Below, piece after piece: positions 15,700-26,278 of a stretch of DNA of 64,000 nt; the stretch's first letter is position 1, and each line of letters begins with the position of its first letter. The position numbers were made by a program, and so were the translations under genes. The notes under the pieces are model-generated. The model saw nothing but the letters and a program-made list of their open reading frames with translations, did not search any database and was not told the DNA's origin. Source of the stretch: Hesseltinella vesiculosa (lineage: Eukaryota > Mucoromycota > Mucoromycetes > Mucorales > Cunninghamellaceae); assembly GCA_002104935.1 (NCBI GenBank), contig MCGT01000043.1, positions 124,001 to 188,000 of the forward strand, given 5' to 3'.

Positions 15700-16150
15700 A
15701 CGTTTTTTTATATTGCATAGGCCATAATGTCATACGCTTAGATGGGAAGCATGTTGAGGCTTTTTCCGAATAAACTAAAGAGTGTCTGATATATGCACGG
15801 CAGTTGCTAGGAGAAACTACACGAGCTGCTTCTTCGATGCGCGTAGCCAAGTTATCGCCTTTTTTCAACGTCGTTTTTTAGCTGCAGGTGTCATAGGCAC
15901 CTGTTGCGAGACTGCAATTAGCCCATAGGCAGACATACAGCCTATCACACTCAGGGTAACGCCTCGTTGTGTTGGCACGGTCACGTTAGCAGGTGTGTCT
16001 TTTTTTTTTTTGACCAGGCTACCGGCCGAACCATGTTCTGAAGAAAGCCGCTTTTGTCCACAAATACACAATCACGTAGACAATTTTTTGCTCCAAAAGG
16101 TGTTCCACAAATTGGCATCGGCTTTCACGCGTGTCCTCCTCGTTGCGAGC
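15700..16150 (-). pseudogene. Decayed Tc1/mariner-type transposase fragment
   Basis: The minus strand reads almost in one frame: GTPFGAKNCLRDCVFVDKSG (the VFVDxSGF motif with the first DDE aspartate of Tc1/IS630 transposases), then DTPANVTVPTQRG, LSVIGCMSAYGLIAVSQQVP, and a C-terminal KKGDNLATRIEEAARVVSPS-like segment near 15.8 kb. The catalytic middle (second D and E region) is not found downstream in the expected order, and the upstream sequence contains stops, so it is a non-functional remnant. A piece reading EIDNVWSDMRR on the plus strand at ~16590 may be another rearranged fragment. Confidence 0.68.
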
Positions 16151-17065
16151 GGCAACACGAGCTTGAGTACGTGTCAGTGAGAACGACAAGTGATCGGCTA
16201 GGTATCCTTCTTGTGTTTTGTTTCCCGGCCAAATTGCGGTTTTGCCATGCCTACCTCAGCTTGGAAGAAAGACCAGCGAGAAAATAATATTTGAAAGAGC
16301 GACATTCGACCGGCTCTTGTGGTTGGCCCAGGTCCAAAGCAGACAAGGGTTTAGAGAGGTTCTTTTGACGGTGGCGATGCTACAGCATTTTGAAAAGCTG
16401 TCTTATCGTTCCGTTTTTTTTTTTCTTGGCCAAAATTCTTGTTTGCTACCCAAAGCCATTCTATAAAAATGTGCCATGTGATGTACATTGTTATACACTC
16501 ATCGCCAAGAATTGTCGCCATGGATTTATGAGAAGACATGGAAAAAAAGAAAAAAAAGTCAAGAAGGAACGTGTGCCGAAGCATCCGAGATCGACAACGT
16601 TTGGTCGGATATGCGCCGATGCTCTTTTTGTCAAATTTATTCATTTTCGGAGCGACGGTGTTTTTTTTACAGCGAATTAAACATTCGGCGGGTCCACCGA
16701 TTTCAAAGTTCATGCTTTTGTAACGTTTTATCTCAGTAGGTCAGCATGCACGGCGCACACTCCGAGCTGAAATCTAGCGACCGGTATCAGGAAGGGCTTA
16801 CACTATTAGAGAGGAAGAGCTGCAAGGATAGGCTACCATGTGCAACGATGGGTACATGGCTATTTTAGCGTTTTATTGCTTGGAGGCGGTTCATCCGTTC
16901 CGGGCTGCCAAGCTGGTCGTCTTGCCAAGCAGAGCGGTGGCGCAGTTGCAACTCCGCTCGGCTACCGACTGAAATAGCAACTGACTTTTTTTTTTTTTTT
17001 TTTTTTTTTTTCTCTCATTTTTTATTGCTACGTCTTTTTCTACATACCCCCATAGATGACTAAAC

Positions 17066-20000
17066 ATGTCGAACAATAGAAAAACGATACCTCCTCATAA
17101 GCTGTTCCGTTTTGCCACTGCTACTGACTGGCTATTAATCACCGTGGCCATTCTCGCCTCCTGTGCGTCAGGCGCTGTCTTGCCAGTAAGCGCCATTGTG
17201 TTTGGGCAATACCTTCGAACGGTTGCGACCTCTTTGGAAAACATCAACACCATGTTGGACAATGTGCTCCCTCTCATCTATGTCATGGCGTACATGGGAA
17301 TGGGGCTCTTCATCAGCGGCTACCTGGCTCAGACCTGCTGGATCATCAGCGGCGAGTCTCAAACTAGACGCATCCGTTTCAAATACCTGCACTCTGTGCT
17401 ACGACAAGACATAGCTTGGTTTGATAAAGCTGAACAAGGCTCTCTTACAACACGACTCACCAGCGACATGCAGCTGATCCAGGACGGCATCTCGGAAAAA
17501 CTGGGCCTTGTCATTGTCTGCTTTGCTCAACTTTTGACTGGATTTATAACAGCTTTGGTGGTGAACTGGAAGCTTGCGCTGGTGACTCTCGCTGCTACGC
17601 CGATGACAATCGTGGCTGCCGTCATCATGGGCGTCTATGTGTCAAAGTATACCCAACAGTCACAAGACGCCTATGCCTTTGCTGGCGCCATTGCTGAACA
17701 GGCCTTTTCTGGTATTCGTACGGTCTTTGCCTTCAACATGCAGTCCTCCTTCCTACAGCGGTACAACGATCGTCTTGTGGCTGCACGCAACAATGGCTAC
17801 AAGCGCGGCCTGGCTTTTGGGGTCGGCATTGGCGTTCAAATCATGTTTTTCTTTGGCGTGTATGGCCTCGCTTTCTGGTATGGCTCCCGTTTGGTGTTCG
17901 ACGGTTCCTTGGATGGGCCCACTATTGTGGTTGTGCTTGAATGCATCATGATTGGCTCCTGTAAGTCCATGGGCCTCTCCGGAAAAAAAAATGGGTTGCT
18001 TCTGCCAATGAATTAATTCTTTCATCTTCCCTTCCTTTTTCTCTTCTCCGTTTGTCATAGCTGGGATCATGACCGTTGCTAGTCATTTGAACGCTGTGAT
18101 CAATGCATGTGCTGCTGCAACGTCTGTCTTTGCTGTCATTGATCGGGTGCCAGAGATCGACCCTGATGCTAACAAGGACGTCACCATCAAGCAGCTGCAG
18201 GGTGACATTGAGTTCAAGCACGTCGAATTCCAGTATCCGTCTCGCCCTGACCTCACCATCTTCAAGGACTTTGGGCTTTCGATTCGTCATGGCCAGACGG
18301 TGGCTTTGGTGGGTGCCTCGGGATCCGGCAAGTCCACGACTGCCCAGCTCCTTCAACGCTTTTATGATGTGACCAAGGGCCAGATTCTCCTGGACGGCCA
18401 GGACATCCAATCACTGCATCTAGGCTGGCTCCGCGAGCAAATCGGTGTCGTGTCTCAAGAGCCAGTGCTGTTCAACTTGTCAATCAGGCAAAATATCCTG
18501 CTGGGTTCTACCACACCTGTCACTGAGCAGCAAATCATCGACACTTGTAAGATCGCCAATTGTCACGAATTCATCTCCGCGCTGTCCCATGGCTACGACA
18601 CCATCGTTGGCGAAAATGCAACCATGTTGTCCGGCGGCCAGAAACAGCGCATCGCCATTGCCCGGGCCATCCTCAAAAACCCAGCCATCCTGCTTCTTGA
18701 TGAGGTAACACGGGAAAGGGAAACATGATTGAACGAGGCTGACCCCCGAACCGGCTGACGCATTTCTTCTTTTGTTGTCTTTCTAGGCAACCTCTGCTTT
18801 GGACACCCGGTCGGAAAGGATTGTACAAGCAGCCCTAGACGCGGCTTCTGTCAACCGAACCACCATCGTGATAGCGCATCGTTTGTCGACGATCCAAAAC
18901 GCCGACAAGATTGTGGTCATGCAGCAAGGTGACATCGTCGAACAAGGTACCCATGCTGAGCTATTGGCCTTGAATGGCGCCTACAAGAGCCTGGTTGACA
19001 AGCAGCAAATTGGCGAGCAAGGCAGCGCAACAGATGTAAAACGGTCGGACCAAGTGGAAAGCAACCCCTCCCAGACAACAGTCGACAATCCCTGCAGCCT
19101 CACTAACGATGAAAAATTCAACGTTGATATGGAAAAGAAAGCTGCACAGCTGAACGACGCAGCTCTGACCGGTTATGATCTGGAACGCCAGCGACAAAAG
19201 GAAGAGGCCAAGACGTTGGGTACTGAGCGTGCGCCTCTGATGCGCCTGTTCAAAGAATGCAAAGATGAAAAATGGCTGCTACTTGCTGGGTTTTTCGGTG
19301 CTGCTTTGTATGGTGTGCCTTACGCGATCTTTGGTTACTTTTTTGGGCAGGCAGTGGTCCAGCTGACAATCGATGTCAACCCCAACATTGGCCCCTTTGA
19401 GGGTGTCAACCTCTACGCGTTTCTCTACCTCATTGTAGGCATCATTATTCTGCTGGTCTCGATCCTCAAATATACCTGCTTTGAAATTGCTGGCGAGAAA
19501 TACACCAAAAAATTGCGCTACAAGCTCTTCAATGCCTACCTCAAACAAGAAGTCGCCTACTATGATGAGCCCCAGCACTCAACTGGCGCCCTGACTGCCA
19601 AGCTCGCCACCGACTGCAAGCTCATCAATGACATGATCACCAAAGCCCTCGGTGAAATTATCCAAATTTTGGCGCTTGCGGTTGTGGGTAATGCTCGTTG
19701 CAATTGCCACTTGTCAATGCTGACTTCTCGCTGACTTCCCTTTTCCCCTTGACCTGCATAGGCATGACCATGGCATTTTATTTTTGCTGGCAGCTAGGTT
19801 TGGTTGCACTTTGTATGTCACCATTTATCTTGGCCGGCGGCTATGTTGATTCAACACTGGAATACGGCTTTTCAAATGACACCAAGGATGCCTATGCCAA
19901 TGCTGGCGAGATTGCCAGCGAAGCGATTCGAGGCATCCGCACCGTCGCCTCCTTGAACCAGCAGGCCTATTTTGAAGCTCAGTTCCGCCAGGCCACTGAG

Positions 20001-21293
20001 CAATCTCACAAACTGACGCTGCGCAAGGCTTGCCTAACCTCCATTGGCTACGCCGTGTACCAATCCAACTATGTCTTCAACGAGGCTGTTTGCTTGTACG
20101 CTGGTACCCACTTTGTCATCAATGGATGGACCACATTCAATGACTTCTTTAACGCGCTCATGATCATGGCCCTTGCGTTCTCGGGTTTGGGGACATCCAT
20201 CCCACAACTCAAGACATTTGCTCGTTCCAAGGTTGCCGCCATTTCCATCTTCAACATCCTTGATCGCAAACCTCGTATTGACCCCGACCTGGAAGGTGTT
20301 GAGCCTAAAGGCCTCTCTGGTCAAGTTGATTTCACCGATGTAGCCTTTCACTACCCTTCGCGCCCTGACATCCCCATTTTCCGTGGAAACTTTGATTTAC
20401 ATTGTCTGCCTGGAAAAACAGTCGCACTGGTGGGTCACAGTGGCAATGGTAAGTCACTGACAGGCAACAGGTGGCTATGAAATTAGACAACCAGGCACTC
20501 ATTTCGCCCTGCTTTTTTTTTTTTTTTGGTCAGGTAAATCCACCGTTATTTCCATGCTGGAGCGATGGTACGATCCACAAGCAGGTAAAGTGGCTGTGGA
20601 TGGCTACAAGGTCGAAACAATGACGCTTGGCTACCTACGATCGCAGATGGCTTTGGTGGGTCAGGAGCCTGTGCTCTTTGACCTCTCCATCAAGGAAAAC
20701 ATCATGCTTGGATCCGACACCGACCTGGACCTGGACGACATTAAACTTGCGTGCCAACAAGCCAACATTTACAACTTTGTCGAAAGCCTGGCTGATGGCT
20801 TTGATACTTTGGTGGGCGAAAGAGGGCAAGTTGCACAGCCATACCAGTGACATTGGGTGCTTATTCATTTTTTTTTGTTTTGTACGATGCAGGTCTCAGC
20901 TCAGCGGAGGACAGAAGCAGCGAATTGCCATTGCACGTGCGCTTGTGCGCAAGCCCAAGATTTTGCTTCTGGATGAAGCAACATCAGCCTTGGACAGTGA
21001 ATCTGAAAAGCTGGTGCAAGAGGCACTCGATCAAGTCATTGAGAACGGCGATCGCACCACCATCACCATTGCCCATCGGCTGTCGACTATCAAGGTAAGA
21101 ATGTGACCCAGAATCATTGCACGGCTGAAATGCTCATTTTCTCTCTCTTTTTTTTTTTTTTTTTAAGAATGCTGATTTGATCTGTGTCATTGACGGCGGA
21201 AAAATTCAGGAACAAGGCACTCATGCAGAATTGCTAGCGTTTGGTGGTCTTTACGCAGAATTAGTCCGGCAGCAAATGTTGGAGATCGCATAG
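17066..21293 (+). CDS. ABC transporter, ABCB (P-glycoprotein/Pmd1/Ste6-like) full transporter
   Basis: ATP-driven membrane exporter with TMD1-NBD1-TMD2-NBD2 order, about 1,250 residues, with six introns: 17961-18060, 18705-18786, 19688-19761, 20449-20533, 20826-20892 and 21095-21167. NBD1 has Walker [10 protein letters not shown], signature LSGGQKQR and [15 protein letters not shown]2 has Walker A HSGNGKST (split by an intron), LSGGQKQR and [16 protein letters not shown]. The start at 17066 gives only ~20 residues before the first membrane segment, shorter than many fungal relatives. Intron 5 has a GC donor (GCAAGT at 20826). Substrate (drug, lipid or farnesylated peptide) cannot be told. It stands alone between gene-poor stretches. 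Confidence 0.93.
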
Positions 21294-22852
21294 CCCAGCT
21301 CTTTGTGAATCTCTGTTCCTAAAACATACCCCTCCCTCCCTCTCCGGCACTGCCGAAAATAAAATAAAACTAATGTATTATTTAATGCTGAAGACTCTTC
21401 CCCGTCAAATCATTCATGGAGATGAGCCTTTCCATCTCTACTCCATATTCAATCCAAAGAAAGAAGTTCAAGTCATATATCTGTCGTAGAAAACGAAAGA
21501 GATTTATGAAAGAAAATATGCATGGAGGGAACAGATGTAAAAAAAAAAAAAATTAAATCATTGATCGCTTGACCGGTCCTTTTGGAAGGCGGAATCGGTC
21601 AGCTGCATTTCCAGCTACGATGCTTTCGCGATGAAACATAGCTTTTACTGTATGTGAACACATTATTGTAGTGTGAAAAAATGGATAGATGCAATGTACA
21701 TTTAGAAGATGCTGTCTCGTCTCATTTTGTTTTAAAACATATTTCTTTTTACAATGAAAGGTGTGTGTAATAGAATCATCTTATTTTTCTTTGATAGAAA
21801 TTTTAAGACAATTATACGTATTAATAACTTTTCTCAGTGAAGCATTACCTGACTTCACGATTTAGCTATATGATGGCCTTCGTCGACGCAAATTTCAAGT
21901 ATTTGTTTATGCTTTCTAGAAAAAAAAAGTTTAAGTCAATGAAAGACCGGGTACTTATTAACTCATTCATGAATTTACTTGACAAACCAAAAGACGTCTC
22001 GGGGAACAGTTGACAATCCACGATAATCCAGGACAACGAGGCGAACGTTTTTGTTTGTGGTCTTCAGGAACATCAATAAGTCTATATATGATATAATATA
22101 TAAGTGGCCAATGAAGTCGTACATAATCATCTTTTGGACACTTCCACATTACCTTGCCAGTCTCCGCTCACAAAGCGCAATTGATCCATCACATTTTATC
22201 AGTAACCGAGCATTGGCTGTCTCTTGTTTTCAAATTTGACGAAGCTTCGCTGTAAGCAGATGCATACACATGTTCACAAACGTCCTTCGTATGCAAAGTA
22301 TTGACCATTTTTTGAAGGAGCTTGGATCGCTTCTCTTGAGTTTCATTGGTTTTTGACTTGCGAGCATAGCCGATTGTGATCCAGCCTCGCTTTTGGCGGA
22401 CTGTTGCGGGGCGATCCCTTCAATATAATACTGACACCTTTAATTGTTAAATAAATAATTGTTAAGAAAGATAATGAATAAGAAGAGGAACAAGGAAAGC
22501 CTACCGAAAACGTAGTCGGTGTAAACTTGTAGAAAACAAAAAAAAAGAAAAAAAAAAGGTAAAGAAAAGAGAATCACGAAAAGAAAAATGAGTTTCAGCT
22601 GGGTAGAAAAAACTCGACACCTACGCGACAGAACTCGCCGCTATGAGACAGAAAGGGCAAGCAATTGAATTGACATCATCCTGAACAATCATACCCGGAG
22701 TTACTAGTATATACAAGATCTCATGGTTTAGTGGAATTTGGGGAAGTCGGTTGACGGCGAATATAAAATAAAATAAAGAATATTATGGTTTTTAATGAGG
22801 GGGTAAAGGGAGGTCAAGATATATACAGAGGGTGGGGAGACAATGGAGGGGT
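21294..22852. other. Intergenic region with a gene relic
   Basis: 1.56 kb between the convergent ABC transporter and CDC7 genes. The only coding trace is the minus-strand relic at 21960-22440. The remainder is A/T-rich without support for a gene. Confidence 0.5.
21960..22440 (-). pseudogene. Relic of the 'GYARKS' (resolvase-like?) family
   Basis: The minus strand encodes RQKRGWITIGYARKSKTNE followed by QEKRSKLLQKMVNTL near 22.38 kb and, in another frame near 22.03 kb, NVRLVVLDYRGLSTVPRDV. From memory the same pair of blocks occurs in a repeated Mucorales protein family. The YARKS block resembles the Y-x-R-x-S start of serine recombinases, but I cannot show a catalytic domain. Stops and frame changes lie between the blocks, so it is not functional. 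Confidence 0.5.
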
Positions 22853-24782
22853 TCAAGTAGTTAAAAATGGGTGGGAAAGGGCTTCTTCGGCCGAGATACG
22901 CTTGGTGTAGTCCAATTCGAGCATTTTGTTCAAGAGGTCCAGGCCGTTGTTCACAGTTTCCTTTTGATCTTCCAACCATGGTTTGAAGCGATCCGAGTTG
23001 AGAACCATGCATACATTCTTCAACGTTTTGCCTTTGGCAGAGATGGTAGGAAGTGTGGTTTCAAATGTACGATCTAATAAAATAAATATGAGCATTGTTC
23101 TGCCCGTCCCAGGTGTCAAAATAGGCCATGCCACTTACTGTGTGATCTGGCACACTTTTGCATGGCCACTAAGCCAAATACGCTTGCAATTTCAATCAGA
23201 GAGTCACCTTCATCTTGGGCTTGGAAGAATGGAAACCGGCCAGACAGCAGGGACAAAAAGATCACACCCACAGACCAAATATCAATGGCTAACCAATTTT
23301 AGGGAATGTGAGTAGGATATGAGGTAAAAATCATTAGACCTAGACTTACCGACAGTCTGATGAGGCACACGTAGCAAGACCTCAGGCGCTCGGAAGCCAC
23401 GGGTACCAGCACGGTTGGCTTTGACAGGTTTTCTAGAATGAAGGAAAAACGGGGTAAGCAAGAGACGGAGCTGGTCTTGGGGAAGTCATAAATACCGAGG
23501 ATCTCGGGCAAGGTAGCCACGTCTGCGGGGCTTATCATCTGCGGTAGGATCATTCATGGAGCGGGCTGACAAGGGTCGAGCTGTGGAAGGTGACGATGGC
23601 AGAGGTTGTGAGGAGGAGGGAGTAGATGGGTTGGAGGACGGGGTAGTGGGTCGGGTAGCCAAGAGGGCCTTGTTGTTGCTGAGGGAGCGAGTCGCCAACG
23701 TCGGGTTGGAGTTGGCTCGTTGGAACTTGGGCTGGGTTTGGGCGATCTTGGGCTGGGGAGGTTCAGGCGGCTTCAACTCGTCTTCGCCCTAATTTTGCAC
23801 GTACAATAAACGAGGGTCAGAGCGTCGCTCAAAAGCAGTTTCGCAAGGACTTACCTGCGCCAAACCAAAGTCAATAAGCATCCCGGTTTTTCTTTTGATG
23901 TTGTACAGAAAATTGTGAGGCTTGACATCACGATGGAGAATGCGCAATTCATGGAGGTGCTTGAGGGCGGTCAGCAGTGATATAAGGTAGTGCTTGGTAT
24001 CATTCAAGGACATTTGGCGGAAAGTCTCTTTGAAGTCATCGTTTTCAAAGTAGGGTAGGGCCAAAAACACAAAGTCAGCTTGCCGGAATGCAGTGATCAA
24101 TTGGACAATACAGGGCTTGCCGCTGTGTTTAGATAAGAGAGAGTGAGGTGATTACCGTGGCTGGCTTTGTCAATTTTGAGTTCGGCTCAGGACAAGGGAT
24201 GAGGGCGACTTACCGCAATCGTTCCAAAAACTGGATTTCTTGGATCATGCGCTTGGGGCTACTTGTACAAAAGACTTGCTTGAGGGCAACATAGTGACGA
24301 GGTGTGTTCTTTTTGTGGGCAACCACAGCAGTTGTGGGTAACGTGGGATCGGTCTCTGTTGTGTCTTCGTCATCATCCACTTGGGGAGCCCAGTGGATGT
24401 TTTCATAGTGGTCATGCTTCAAGTCGATGGCCTTGTACACAGTACTGAATGTGCCGTAGCCAACACGATCGACCACGCGGTAGTCGGTTTGCAGCGCTTC
24501 GACCTTGGCGGTCAGGTCGTCAATGTCTTTTTGAATGCGATGGCGACGTTGTTCTTTGGATTCATTCGAAGGAGCAGACAATGGAGTAGCACGGTCGATC
24601 TTTTTGCTGGAGCTGTCGTTGGTGACAGCAGCAGAGGTCGAGACGGGTGTAGGAGCCTGATTCTCTTGGTCATTGCCAGGGTCGTCGGGGGTTTCCTCCT
24701 GATCAACAGTAACAGGGGCTGTAGCGGTGTCTTTTTCATTATTGGTAGGGGCACTGTTAGCATCGTTGTCGTGTTGGAGTGT

Positions 24783-24844
<62 letters not shown>

Positions 24845-25841
24845 CGATAGCGGGAGGGGACGCTGGGGTAGCAATGGCAGGGGTGTCGTCCACCGGAGAG
24901 ATAGCCGCAAGATGGTGGGCGGCAGGAACTGCCATGGGTGAAGGAGGAGCTGAAAGGGAAGGCTGACGCTGGGGATCTTTTAGGTCTTCTGGAGAAGGCA
25001 ATGGTGTGGCATCCATGGATTCTTGTTCCAGCGCAGGCTTATTGCAAGGTAGGGTTGGTTGCTGGGACGAAGGCGAGGGTGGGTAGTTGGAAGAGTTGGG
25101 GTGGTCGTGAAGGTCAGAAGGTGATTGAACGGTGGGTTGAGTCAGGGGCGTCGATAAACCATGCTTGGTGGCAATGGTAGTGTAGGAAGGTTTGGTGGGG
25201 CTTGAAGGGCCAAAGAGGGGTGAAGTGGGAATGGCCATGTCTAGGTCGGTGAAGAGGGTGGTGCGCTGCTTTTTGATGGATGGCGAGCCTTGTTGAGCAC
25301 GGACAGGTGAGCGTTTGAGCGGGGAGGGTGTTGGCCAGAGTGTGGCAGCATAGCGATTGCCAGGGGACATGGCCAAGGTTGGGTCCATTCTGGATGACCG
25401 ACCGACAAACAGACGCTGCCTGGGGGAGGTCCCAGCGCTACAGGGAGACTGGTGGCGGCTGTCATGGTCGACAAAATGAGGCGATGAGGGAGACATGCGT
25501 GAAGGCAAGAGCTCGGTAGAGGCATCGGCCATGGATGACGAGGTAGGAGAGCGAGTGGGCGAAGGATGATAAAAGCGTTGGCTGATCTGTTCCAGGTGAC
25601 CGAGATGGTCAGTGACATGGTTATCATAGGCATCCAAAAGGGTGCTCTTGTTCTTTTTGACAAGGCAGATTTCATCGTCTTGGTCGTTGGTACGTGCTGC
25701 AGTGGATGTAGGACGGGAATGGACGACCATTCGCCGTGGCGAAGGGGATGGTTTGGTGCGGCTGGGGCTGGCTAAGACCTGAGGAATCCCACGATGATCC
25801 TTTTTCATGTTGGGGGAGTTTTTCATCCTTGGCTTTGACAT
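22853..25841 (-). CDS. CDC7: Cdc7/Hsk1-like (DDK) protein kinase
   Basis: Ser/Thr kinase that, with Dbf4, phosphorylates MCM2-7 (including MCM4, encoded at 43881-47166) to fire replication origins. From the start at 25841 (MSKPRMKNSPNMKK) there is a long disordered N-terminus of ~450 residues rich in S/P/T. It is followed by the glycine loop VGYGTFSTVYKAID, VALKQVF, the catalytic loop ILHRDVKPHNFLYN, DFGLAQ, a long low-complexity insert (kinase insert typical of Cdc7), GTRGFRAPEVLL and the end at SHPFLTT. A run of Glu-Pro dipeptides is encoded by a hexanucleotide repeat at 24784-24844. The frame stays open upstream to 26015, but the M at 25841 is the more natural start. Several introns interrupt the 3' half. 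Confidence 0.9.
24784..24844 (-). repeat. Hexanucleotide GGCTCA microsatellite inside CDC7
   Basis: About ten in-frame copies of the 6-mer, read on the minus strand as alternating Glu-Pro codons in the disordered N-terminal region. Length changes by whole units would keep the reading frame. Confidence 0.9.
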
Positions 25842-26278
25842 GCTTTTTTTTAATTGGTCATAAAAAATAAAAGCAATGAAATGAGCAAAGATAAGAGAAA
25901 AATAAAAAAGAAAGTGGGTAAAAAAAAAGAGGGAGAGAAAAAAAAATAGAGAAAGGCACGGAAGAAAAAATAAAAAAAAAAAAGCGGAAACACCAGCTTG
26001 TCCAATAAAAGTCATTGGCTCTTTTCAGTGACCTTCAATTTCGGTGGAACAAGACAGTCAAGCCAATGTACGCTGGTGACGACCCTCTGACGACAGTTGA
26101 AATGAGTTCTCTATTCACGGCATCATAACACGCCTTGGTAATACACGCTTTGTTTCCTAAAAGCAATAAAAAGTGCCGCGCGCTTGATTGGTTGCCCGCT
26201 GAAGCGTGTGGCTTTTTGAAGGAAGCATGATTTTTTTTTTTTCAAAAGTCTTCTTTCTTTTACCGTCATTTCGTCACC
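25842..26278. promoter_or_regulatory. Divergent promoter region CDC7 / TRM11
   Basis: The 437 bases between two divergent start codons. Dense A/T homopolymers lie on the CDC7 side (25842-25990). No specific site recognised. Confidence 0.45.

Larger units (their letters stand above)
13466..17065. other. 3.6-kb gene-poor region with transposon relics
   Basis: No intact gene between the helicase and the ABC transporter starts. It holds one copy of the interspersed R1 repeat (14084-14310), a tRNA-like A/B-box sequence (14769-14840) and a decayed Tc1/mariner-type transposase (15700-16150). The rest (14.3-14.65, 15.05-15.7 and 16.2-17.0 kb) has short open frames without recognisable similarity and long T-runs, including one of about 30 T at 16987. 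Confidence 0.6.

Noticed and set aside
16930..17012. Possible tRNA: a TGGCGCAGTTG A-box-like word followed by a long T-run
   Set aside because: No B-box and no cloverleaf can be drawn before the T-run.
24381..25180. Plus-strand open frames with Gly-Ser repeats opposite CDC7
   Set aside because: Antisense of the Glu-Pro hexanucleotide repeat and of disordered CDC7 codons.
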